Of a DNA stretch of 64,000 bases, positions 35,983 to 48,400 are shown piece after piece (position 1 is the stretch's first letter; each line of letters begins with the position of its first letter). Under the pieces are notes generated by a model that made no database searches, had not been told where the DNA came from, and saw nothing but the letters and a program-made list of their open reading frames with translations. A program made the translations under genes and the position numbers. Origin of the DNA: Nansenia antarctica (lineage: Eukaryota > Chordata > Actinopteri > Argentiniformes > Microstomatidae); assembly GCA_963989245.1 (NCBI GenBank), contig OZ022353.1, forward strand, positions 30,297,085-30,361,084, given 5' to 3'.

Positions 35983-38123
35983 ATGTCCACAGCGGGCCTG
36001 ACAGCCCAGGAGATCTGTCTACCCGCGGAGAGCCCCTTCCTGCGGGCCAGCTACTGTCAGATGGCTGGATCCAAGCCCACCTGGAGTCACCGCCATGAAC
36101 TGGACAAGTAAGCTTCCTTCTAAAACGACTAAGCATGCCTCACTGCCCGCGTGCCTCACTGCCCACGTGCCACAATGGCTCAAGATGTCATTTGAGAACT
36201 AGAGTACGTCTTTGATTCGCTGTGACGTTCTTAAGAGTTTCTGTTTTAACCATGTGGGTATTCTGCGAGAGTTAGTGGAAATCCCCATGACGACATGCTA
36301 TAAAGCTAATGAGTGTGAACCATGTATGAACCGGTGTCCTTATCTTTTTTTTACCACACAGAGACAATATTGCTCAATAATAATGTAAACAATGTATTTT
36401 TTGGTTTGTACAGCTTGTACTTCAGCATGGAACCTGCACCCTTGGAATACAGGCTCCGTGCTCAGCATCAGGTGCCCCTGCCACCATCGCTCAGCTTTGA
36501 GAGTAAGTCACCACCACTGAGACCCCCATAGTCACCACCACTGAGACCCCCATAGTCACCACCACTGAGACCCCCATAGGGGTCCTGTATGAACCCACTG
36601 CTACAGTAGAATACACAGCCTGCCATGGAGAGATACTGTACTGCTGTATGGCTTTGAGCCAACTGGTCAATCGTTAGTGGGCTTTCTTGTAATTCTCAAT
36701 AACTGAGAGCGGGAAAATGGCTGGCTGCTCTAAACCTGGTCTAAAAATATCCATGGGAATGTTTAACGAAAACTGTGAGAGATGGGTGTTGTGCTCGCGA
36801 GTAATTGTGGTGTTGTCTGCTGGATGTTGAGCTGTTAAAAACAACACTGTCAGGAGCTTCAATTAACGTCAAGGCCGACTCTTTCGCCGCGCCTGCCTGA
36901 AGGTTGAGGCTTATGCTATTAGTGGGGTATTCTTTTGGCTGTGCTTGTACACTGGACTGTCGATGTAACATCTCTATATCCCGTTGGTCTGATAGCTAAA
37001 CGCACTTCTCTCTGCCCCTGTAGGACAGAAACATAGTCCCGGCGCACAGCGGTTACCCCCGAAGAAGTCGCGCCCCACCCAGCTCTCCCTGTCGTTCAGC
37101 GCCGAGCCCTCCTCCCCCAGCCCCGCCGAGGACGACCAGGTGGTCCCCTCCTTCCAGAGGCTGTCTGTGTACGAACGCAGCAGCCCCCCTCAGACCCCCG
37201 GCAGGTGTGCCAAGCCCCTGCCCCCCCTCCCCGGACGAGCGGAGCCCTCCCCGGACCAGGCCATGGACAACGAGGTGGAGTTCTTCACCAGCTCAGACGA
37301 CAGCCGCTGCCTGGTGCCCGAGCAGTGCCCCAAACCCACACCCTTCCGCTACGGGGTCCCCAGCCGCAGGAGCTTCAGGGGCTGCGGGCAGATCAACTTT
37401 GCCTACTTTGAGGGCCCGGCAGCGGGTCAGCAGAGACAGCACCACCAGCAGCAGCAGGAGGAGGTGGTGGTACAGGAGCAGCCCCAGCAGCCACCAGAAC
37501 CCGAGCCCCCGGTAGCGGTGTGTCACAGACAGCAGGACCGGGCCCAGCGGAAGCTCCGTCGCTCTCACTCCGGCCCCGCCGGCTCCTTCAACAAGCCCAC
37601 CTCGCTGCGGATGTCCTGCCACCACCGCCACGCCCACACCCACGCCATGGACATGGACAAACCCGAGGTGCCCCCCAGGGTGCCCATCCCGCCGCGGCCC
37701 GTCAAGACCGCGGAACACCGGCGCTGGTCAGCGGAGGTCTCCTCGGGGGCTTACAGTGACGAGGACAGGCCCCCCAAGGTGCCCCCCAGGGACCCCCTGT
37801 CTCAAGGCAGCTCGCGCACGCCCAGCCCCAAGAGCCTCCCCACGTACATCAACGGGGTGATGCCCCCCACCCAGAGCTTTGCTCCGGACCCCAAGTACGT
37901 GAGCCGGGGTTTGCAGAGACAGAACAGCGAGGGGTCGCCTTGCATCCTGCCTGTCATGGAGAACGGCAGGAAGTCGAGTGCCACGCACTACTTCCTGTTG
38001 CCCCAGCGGCCGGCCTACCTGGACAAACCTTACATGGAGAAGTTCCTCCAGGATGTAGACTGCCCCGCTGGCCACAGCGGGGAGGCGAGCACATGTGGAT
38101 CTAGTTTGATTCGGATTGGTTGA
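35983..38123 (+). CDS. errfi1: ERBB receptor feedback inhibitor 1 (MIG-6), three coding exons
   Basis: This cytosolic scaffold binds the kinase domains of EGFR/ERBB receptors and blocks their activation. CDS exons: 35983-36107, 36414-36502, 37024-38123, joined by GTAAGC/CAG and GTAAGT/TAG borders to give 437 aa. The start, MSTAGLTAQEICLPAES, matches the conserved N-terminus. Next come a Pro-rich region, GRRSFRGCGQIN-like RRSFRGCGQINFAYFEG (about 186-202), the RRSHSGPAGSFNKP block holding the known phosphoserine/14-3-3 region (about 250-263), Pro-rich SH3 ligands PPRVPIPPRPVK (about 288-299), and the EGFR-binding segment SFAPDPKYVSRGLQRQNSEG (about 356-375). Residues 391-400 read ATHYFLLPQR, so the second Tyr of the usual HYY pair is Phe. 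The C-terminal tail is short (ends at GSSLIRIG) compared with the roughly 460-aa mammalian form. A Gln-rich insert (HHQQQQEEVVV) lies near 211-221. Confidence 0.96.
36508..36579. repeat. 24-bp tandem repeat at the start of errfi1 intron 2
   Basis: Three copies of TCACCACCACTGAGACCCCC+ATAG, beginning 5 bp after the exon 2 boundary and overlapping the last base of the donor GTAAGT. Confidence 0.95.
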
Positions 38124-40140
38124 TCTCAGATTTGGTTTAGGAAGGACTCTTATTGTACATGAGCGACAGCAACCACCCAGCCAACTGTGCTACAGAACTC
38201 TAAAGCCTACGAGATACTTACTGCTGCTTTAAACACAGATTTTGTTTTAGTTGTTTTTGAACCCCTGTATTGTAAAAGACTAGGGTATTTGACATACCGG
38301 TTTCAGTTTACTGTACTGGGGACGTTGCAATTGCAATCACGACACAGAGATTTAATGTAAAAAGTCCTCTCTCTGACTCTTGAGTGTGGGTAATATTTAA
38401 CAGTATAGAGTGATTATTTTTGATATGATTTATTATTTCGTCACGTTGAGTATATGTGGATGTTTTGCTGATGCCGTGGTGCAGTTGTAGGGTATAAGCT
38501 GGACTTGTACCTCAAGTTCTCAGTGTTTTTGTGTCTGATAGGTAGAGGATGGTTAGAGTCGGATATTATGTTTTTGACATTTGCTTTTGTGTCTCGGAAC
38601 TAAGGGACGAAAGGTCAGTAAAGTAATCATGTATCTCTTATTGTATCTATGAAGTTAAACAAGAGGCCAATGTATTGAAACATTTTATGAAGGATCTTTC
38701 ACCCCCCCCCCCCCCACACCCCAGTTCCTATTACAGTATGTACACGCATGAATATAGGAATGCATATACAGCAGTATGTTGTTGATGTTTCAGTCGTACT
38801 CAGGCCTCTCTGTTTATGTAAGAGTGTGTTATTGTGTTTCCCACATGGGATGTACATTGTGTACCAGTGTGGGGAGTGGGCTGTTGGTGTGTATGTTTCC
38901 AGCAGAATGTCGTGTGTGTGTGCATATGCGTGTTCTTGTGTGTGCATATGCGTGTTTGCTGATTTAGTGACTTTCTACCATATTGTAGAAAGCCTAGGTT
39001 AACAATATTTGTTACTGTACTCTGCCTGTTTTCAGAATTGCTTCCAAACACAAGGTAGTTAAGTGCAATCTTACCATTCTATCTCTTTCTTTCAGTGTCC
39101 AGGTCATTTTGTTTGTTGCACAGAGAATAGCCTGTTTAACACATGTGAATGTATGCTTTTCTTACTGAATTGTCTCAAACTGTTTGAGGAGCTCGTTGGT
39201 CAAGCTGTGAGTCTAGGTCTGGGAACTAACTTGCCTCCAATACTACCTCCCATGAGATTACTAATCAATATATTATATCCTCAGATTACCCACATCATTT
39301 ATATACTTTGGATTATCATTTTTTAGAGAGGATTACAGATTAAAGGATTACAATTACAGTCAAAATTGCCAAATAATTCTCCCAAGGCAATCAAAACCAC
39401 TACTTCAGTTATTTGTCCAAATTTGGGAACGACACACACTGAATGACCAGACTAGAGCTCGCGTTGTTAGTTCCTCGTCGACATGAAACGATCCTAGATT
39501 ACCTAGAGAGGTCACCTGATAACATAGACGTATCACGCAGACTGCGTGGGGTTTACCTGACGCAGACTTTCCTGTTCTGCTCATGCATTCCTGCCTGACA
39601 TGATTGCAGTGGGTGTGGTTGGTCCGAGAGACTTTGGCTGCTGGCAGTCGGGAAACAATATGGATTTTTATTGTTATAGATTATTCAAGAACGATCATCA
39701 TGACATAGTAAATGTAGCAAGTGCATCGAAGTAAAACATGATGTTCAAGTGGGATATCTGATTAGCTCTAAGGTCAAACGGTCATTGAAGTACATGTTCT
39801 CTCGCAGCGAAGGGAAAACAATCCTTGCGGAGGCTATGTTTTTTTTGTTTTTTTTGTTATGTCATGTTTATGAAATTGTTTACATTGTACACTGATGTGT
39901 TATTTAATCTTAACCCTATTCCCCTCCCCCATGTCTTATCCGAAATAATGAAATCAAATGAAGACTATATAGTTCATCCTGAATAATTGACATTCTCTGC
40001 TGTCTGTGGTGAAAACGAAATGCACTGGGAGGTACAGTATGCTGTGTACAGTATTTAACATAATTCCACTCGTCGTTATGAATAGCTGATCAGTGTATAG
40101 TCTATAAAGGAACAAATAAAATGACTTATTTATGAATCTG
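38124..40140 (+). other. errfi1: errfi1 3' UTR
   Basis: About 2 kb without other gene signals, rich in A/T, with TATTTA-type elements (e.g. near 38396, 39902, 40127), as expected for an unstable immediate-early mRNA. Includes a C run at 38702-38713. Confidence 0.7.
40115..40120 (+). terminator. errfi1: errfi1 polyadenylation signal
   Basis: AATAAA in ACAAATAAAATGAC, followed within about 25 bp by a T/GT-rich stretch. Confidence 0.6.
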
Positions 40141-40869
40141 TCTCCGTCCTTATTCTGTTTGTTGGATTTGAACGAGTTAATGAAGTCTGATTCAGCTGTT
40201 GGTCCTGTTTTATTACCCCACACCCACACGCTGTGCCTCATTACCACTGGCCTCTCTCCAGAACCAGAGACGAGTGACTTACTCAGACAGACAGGTATAC
40301 ATTACCTTCCTCTTCCTGGTTGGAACGATGACTTCTCCACTCCGGGGCCACCTACGTAGCAACTCCAGAGAGCAGGTATTGTAACAAGGCATATTACCTA
40401 TGGTAATATTACCTGTGGTCCTTGCAGCAAGGTATTCAAAAACATATTTGTTTGCGGGTGCTCAATCCCCAAAAGTCATATATAATACCAAGGGGAAAAG
40501 CACACGCCAGAGTTAATTTAATAACAAAATAAAACTGATGCGGCCGAACAAAACCGTGAAACCTGCAGGCTTTGACACAATGTTGTTGTTTTATGTGAAT
40601 GTGTCCATGCAGTCACTTAGGCTAGTATGCCACAGCTTTACCACACAGAGCTGCAGAGGGGAGCTGCAGTAATTAGCTACATCTAAACAATACAGGGTGC
40701 AGTCCCCTTGCTCTGAGAGGATTACCATCACATTATCTTTATAGTCTCTGGAAAGGGCAGCTCATAAACCAGCAGATTTTTGCTCATTAGTGTTTATGGT
40801 GTATTGACACTGCTTGTGCTGGAGCCCTTCAGTGGAACAAAGGCAACTGTGTGATCTGGGCCACCTGCC
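40141..40869. other. No gene seen
   Basis: Unique sequence downstream of errfi1. Confidence 0.55.
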
Positions 40870-42644
<1,775 letters not shown>

Positions 42645-42731
42645 ATGTTAAAGCACTTTGAGCTGCAATGTTTGCAGGAAAAGTGCTATACAAATAAAGG
42701 TTATTATAATTATAATAATTATTATTATTAG
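42645..42731 (+). mobile_element. Retroelement 3' tail (CACTTTGAGCTGCA type)
   Basis: AAGCACTTTGAGCTGCAATG, AAAGTGCTATACAAATAAAG and a (TTATAA/TTATTA)n tail are the common 3' end of a fish SINE/LINE family. Confidence 0.75.
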
Positions 42732-43049
42732 ACCTAAAATAGTAATTTACCCCTGGCCGCGCGTAAGTTCGACGCAGAAGAATAAACTGGGCTTTAGGGA
42801 CCACCACTCCGCCCGGCTGGAGTGTGTCCGCTTGTCGACACCTTGTGGTTAAAAGTGGTTAATGCAGTGTTCCAGTGATCTGATCCAGGTAGAAGTACAT
42901 GAATTGAAAGCATCCTTGGTACCTATTGAATTTGCCGTTGGTTTTTAGATATAATTTAGATGGGGGGATGGGGCATAAACATTCTCTTTTTTTTTCTGTG
43001 TGAAAACGAGCAGTGTGACTTTCTTGCTCGCTCCTCACACTTCGTGAGT

Positions 43050-43288
43050 TTAGAATGATAAGGTTCTATCTCCGTTTAGGGCAGTTCAGAGATATTGAGC
43101 GTCAACGTTTTTACTTTCCATTATGTTTTGTGAGATGGAACCTTTGTATGTTATGAATTACTAACTCAAAAATGTCAACATTTTAAAAATAACACCACAC
43201 AGGCATTAATAAACACCTAATGGATCAGATTATGTAAAAAAAAAAACTCGATTTTGACAAAAATGGAGATAGAACCTTATAATTCTAA
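43050..43288. mobile_element. Small MITE with long inverted ends
   Basis: The left end TTAGAATGATAAGGTTCTAT and the right end, read inward, TTAGAATTATAAGGTTCTAT, continue as CTCC; about 24 bp with one mismatch. 239 bp long, non-coding. No clear target duplication, so superfamily unassigned. Confidence 0.72.
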
Positions 43289-43996
43289 CGTCACGTTAAG
43301 ACCTGCAGAACCCAGTGTGTAGCTATGGGAACGCAGCAGCATTGTGGGTACCCTTGGGTCAACGCTTTGTTAGGTCATAATAACTTGTATTTGTAAAGTA
43401 CTTTTCCTGCAAACGTTGTCATTTAGTCTGCTGGTTAGTGCGACAATAAATCATCTCCATTAGCAACTTATGTTGAGTTAGAGTAACAGTACACAAATAG
43501 CTAAAAGAAAAATGAAGACGCTCAAAAAAAGAACCCAGGATAAAGGTATGTTTGTTGAATCTGATTCATCTGACAGTCGTTTTTCTTGCAATATTAAATT
43601 CGTGTTTTTGAACTAAACAGACCATAGCCACAGTTAATGTTAACCTGGCAAGCTGGCTAGGAAGTAATGAATGTATTCATTTTCGCTGAAACATTTTTCA
43701 TAACAAGCTTGATTTCTTGCTTTGCTTGCTAGCTAACACGGGTGGGATGGCTAGCTTTGCTCATTAACTAGCTACCTAGCTAACTAGTTCATGTTTTCTT
43801 GCAACATTCAATTTGTGTTTTGATTTATTATTTTAATACATCAAATATTAAATATCCAAATTGCCCCAAATAGTTTCAGGCTTAACTATTTGCTTTCTAG
43901 CTATGTTAAATTGTATTATTGTAGATCATATTTGAACATATTTGAAATATTTGGATAATTGGATCATTTGCATATTTGGATAAAAGTGCATTTGTC
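43289..43996. other. No gene seen
   Basis: Unique A/T-rich DNA with a local cluster of GCTAGCTA-type steps (43735-43790). Confidence 0.5.
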
Positions 43997-44262
43997 AGAC
44001 CTCAGGGAAGATGGCAGAGAAAAGCACCAAGACTCTGGCCAGTATTATGGGGGTGTTTCTAGCATTCTGGCTGCCATTTTTTGTCTGCAACATTATTGAT
44101 CCCTTTATCAATGATTCTACTTCTGCAGTTGTGTTTGAAACATTAGTGTGGATTGGCTACTTAAACTCAACAATCAACCCAATGGTGTGTATGCTTTCTT
44201 CCACAGTTGGTTCAGAACGGCATTTAGACTGATCATCTCAGGCAAAATATTTCAATGTGACT
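43997..44262 (+). pseudogene. Trace-amine-associated receptor (TAAR) fragment, TM6-TM7
   Basis: The frame from 44011 reads KSTKTLASIMGVFLAFWLPF (TM6 with the CWLPF-type motif, here FWLPF), CNIIDPFINDSTSAVVFETL, then VWIGYLNSTINPM, which is TM7 with its NP motif. This matches class A amine/trace-amine receptors of fish. Near 44184-44194 the frame shifts: the expected helix-8 sequence (FFHSWFRTAFRL) continues in another frame through about 44262. TM1-TM5 are not found upstream. Fish TAARs are usually single-exon genes, so this looks like a broken, truncated remnant. Another amine GPCR is possible but less likely. Confidence 0.75.
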
Positions 44263-45311
44263 CTTCAACTCTAAAATTTATTTCAGAGTATATGTAAGTA
44301 TGTTATTGAATTAAATCAAAGTGCTCCATTTAATAACTGAAATCTAATTTATTAAACCATAAACTCTGATTGACTTTTCCAGAAGAAAATAAATCAATAT
44401 CGAACACAGGATTCAAGGTAATTTCAAGACATGTGATGTGCGGTGGGAAAACTGTTGGTCTCTGCCATCTAACTCACAAACAAACATTTAAATAAAGGCT
44501 GCCTAGTGACAGGACGAGCATCCTATACGTCACACACAGCCATGTTATCAGTGTACATCAAGTGTCATAGGTTACCATTCTCAATATCCTTCAGAGTACA
44601 CACAATCAAAAGGTAAACAAACACATTTCAAATATTTGTATATATATATATATTTTATTTATTTTTTTAAATAATATTTTAAGTCAGAATCTCATACTCA
44701 AAATATCTCTTACAGTTTTTCTTATCTAAACTCTCAATATTATTTGCATATGGTGGTGAAGAAAATGTAGAAATGTATGGCATTCATTTTGATTTGGCAT
44801 GTTGTAGAGGCCGGAACGGTGGCGGAAGGCGGGGGTTTGCGATGCTCATGTCCCACCCACTCCTAGATCCCCCCAAAAAATTTCGTTGCTCCACCTGTTT
44901 GTTGGTAATTCTGTTCAATTTCAGGCAGGCCCTTGTCTTTTCAGTGATACTATTGTTATCAAAAGCTACTGAAGCACTTCTGGCCGTTTAGTCTTCACCT
45001 GAGAAAGAAAAGTAAAAATCATGTCAGTTAGAATGCAAACATCTACTAGTCATGCCTACCTCAAATTTATATTAGATATTCTGTTATGTTTTAAAGCACT
45101 TATTATATATATATTTTTAATCTATCTGTGATTTTATGCACTTTGAGATTATTCTTGTATAATGAAAAGCGCTTTATAAATGTAATGCATAATTATTATT
45201 ATTTGTTAACAGCTAGGGCTTTGAACAGACTATGGCAAGTGTGTGTGTGTTATCATAGCATTATGTGTGTCTGTTAAAAGCTGGTACTTTACTGTTTGAT
45301 AAAACTTTATC
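44263..45311. other. 3' flank of the mucin gene; retroelement tail at 45120-45203
   Basis: 45120-45203 has TGCACTTTGAGATTATTCTT, AAAGCGCTTTATAAATGTAA and (TTA)n, a degenerate retroelement tail on the plus strand. On the minus strand the nearest canonical AATAAA after the mucin stop is at about 44659-44654, and may serve its 3' end. Confidence 0.5.
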
Positions 45312-45481
45312 TTAAAAGTAAATAATTTCTGTAAATATACCAACATCCAGTGCTGTATCAACTTTCTCAAGACGTGGCCTGAAAACCCCAGGGTTGGATT
45401 CGTCTGCAAAATCAACATTTTGATTCATGTTGTACTGCCCGGATTTTCGAATTGGTAAACTCCAACGGAGGGGACCACGGT
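45312..45481 (-). CDS. Mucin last coding exon, tail end
   Basis: Acceptor GGATTTTAG. Encodes DRGPLRWSLPIRKSGQYNMN, QNVDFADESNPGVFRPRLEK and VDTALDVGIFTEIIYF before TAA. The frame follows from the upstream phases. The last about 13 residues after VDTAL are less certain: a further splice from this exon would change them. Confidence 0.65.
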
Positions 45482-48400
45482 CTAAAATCCAATGTGGAAA
45501 TCATAGCAAATGATTGTTAGGAATATACTGTATCACTGTGAGTAGTGTGGTCATTTCATTGGTCATGAGGAATAACACATAGAAATGTACAGACCTGTGA
45601 AGTCGAAAAAGTCTTCATCAGAACTCCTTCTAGCACGAGGCTCGTCACTGTCAAATTATAATCAAACAACATCGTTAAACACATTGGGGGGGGGTTTACC
45701 ATCGGGATCACACAGATTTGGTCCCAGTTACATTGAAAAAAAATAAAGCATATTCATATTCAAAGTATATTTATACTGTAAGTATCTGTGGAAGAGGATG
45801 CCTAGGATGCTTAGGATCAATACCTATCTTCTGCCATAGACTGAAGACCCATCTCTTAAGGCTACATCTTAACTGTCCCGCCTAAAGACCACTTAATCCT
45901 CACTACCCCCCTGTACAGTTTCTCTATAAATAAATTAATAATAATAAAAAAGTGAATAGTGATTATTCCTTCTTCTAGCATTGTGACTGACAGTGTCCCC
46001 TGGTCCTAGCATATATTTCTTTTTCTTATGATGACTGATATAGAGATGATTCGACAAATGTATTTGTTGTAAGTCGCTTTGGATAAAGGTGTCTGCCAAA
46101 AATATATTTTTAAAGGTAATGCCGTTATTGTATCAAAATAACCCACCTAAGGCCTCTATGTTTCTTCCGCAGGACAACAATGACCACAATGAGGATGACT
46201 ATCAGGAGGATGACGGCCGCCAGAGCGCTGAAGAGGGCGGCATAGAAACCTTGTCCCCAGCGGAACAGCTCACACTGTTCTCCGTAGTACTGCTTCAGGT
46301 TGGACTCATAACACCTGTGTGTGACAATGAGTATTTCATTTGGGTTACTTACATTCATTCCTTTGACATTACACTCACATAACGTTGATGTGCGGGAGGG
46401 GTGAAGGCACTGGCTCCGTCTGGTAACTTTCTAGATTTCTTAACATTTTATTTTGATCTTTGGCAGTGGCAGCTAACATGTCTTAATGATACATAATTAT
46501 TTCTATGAATGTGACGACTGTCATTTTGTATACTGTAAAAAAGTGTATGTAGATATATGCATGCCTGTATATGTGTACAGTACAGTATATATAATTGTCT
46601 TGATTTAACTTTCCAGCAATCTTTTTCTTTTCTAAAAAATGATCCCCCAAAAACTAATTCATACCGACAGATCGGTCCAGTCTGATTGTTGAAGCATAAT
46701 CCTTGTCTGTTACAGTAGTCAGGGTTCTTGAAACAAGGTCCTACACAAATCCAGCTTCCATTTGAGACCACAAGAGTGTAGCCGGCAAAATCCGTCAGAG
46801 TGCAGTTCACATATGGCTCCAGATCGGTGATGTCTGTTTAAGAAGAGAGCTTAATCAAATCTGCTCTGGTATCTCTTTTTTATAGTCTCAAAATAACTTA
46901 TTATTTTTATTGATGTATTCAATAAATGATAACATAAATGTTTTGTTGATATACAGTACTTAGTGATACATTTAAACAAATACTAGAAAGTAACAATTGT
47001 TACTAAAAGGTTACCACATCCAGTGTTTTTAACCATTACACATTACTCACTCATTATTGCAGTTGATTGGAAGGTGACTTTGGACAGCTGTACACCCACA
47101 TTGCCCAAGGCTTGACTGATATTCTCAAGGTTATTTGTGTCGTTCAAGATATCTGTTAACGTAAGTTCCAGTCCATTGTTGAGAAAATTAATTTGTGATG
47201 CGTTGTTGGGATAGTTGTATTGAGCAACTGTCTCTGCAACAATACTTCCTTGTCTGGAAAAACAGAAATAAAACAGAAATGTAGATGAGCAGTTGATGGA
47301 TTAGATAGAAACATACCTGATTTGGTAGATGCTTTAAATATGTTTACACAAACTACAGTGTAATCAAGGTCTGTAAGTGTTGAATAGGTGGTAACCAAAC
47401 CTTAAATGTATGACTTGTACATCTTTGAAATTTTGTGGATCTGCTTTCTTGCAGAGAACACTAAGCTGAAAAGAGAGAAGAAAAAGAATAATACTTTGGT
47501 GAAGTAAACTCAAGAGTTATACAACATCAAACATGTCGAAATGTATGTAAAAAATGTGTTGCATAATGATGGAGTACTGTACCTCTTTAATCAACGGATC
47601 GATTAACATGAGTGACTGGGTGGAGGTTAGATTTTCATAGGCAGGCTCAAAATCTCTCAGAATTCTCATAGAGATATTTACTTTCCTGGTTGGGACTTCC
47701 GAACTATCTGCAATGACATGTACAGTTTGGTTTGTATGTTAATAGAAGGCAGTATATAAAGTCACGACATTTCTTTCATTTTAATTTTGGCTGTACAAGT
47801 GTTAACATGTCATTTCATGAAGTTTTAATATGTTTTCAGTCGAGAAAGTAACCATATATATTCCCAAAATGTGTCCAATTTATCAAAATAACCCGTTTAT
47901 ATATCTGATCTGACGTTTATTCCCAACTTCTGTTCGCTAGCTACATTACGTTGCTTAGATACCTTCACTGCGGGGTTCGACAGAAACATCGTAACACAAT
48001 TGCTAAACAAGTTGTAAAATGATTTGGGGGGCCAATATCTTTAGCTAGCTAAAGTAACTAGCTTACTATATTGTGGTCTTAGCAGTTGGTAAAAGAACAG
48101 GAACAATAAATATCAGTGTTTCCTCTACATGCATTGATTCGTGGTGGGCCGCGAATGAATTTTCTCTGCCACTAATTGATTCTGTCCACTAAGTCGACGA
48201 TTACTCCTCAGGCTGCGCAACGAGAAAGGCAGTGAGGTATTATGAAAAAAAAAAAAGATTGAAGCTAGATTTAGGCCGCTTTCAGACCTACATTTCGTTC
48301 CGATCTAGGGAGCAGGCCCAATCCCAATTCACCCCTAGCCCTTCGTTTTCACCCCTATGGCTCGATTTGCGCGTTCACGTTTAGGGCGAGGGCTGTCTCA

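Noticed and set aside
37293..38075. Antisense frames over errfi1 exon 3
   Set aside because: G/C-rich coding exon gives open antisense frames; the plus-strand protein is conserved.
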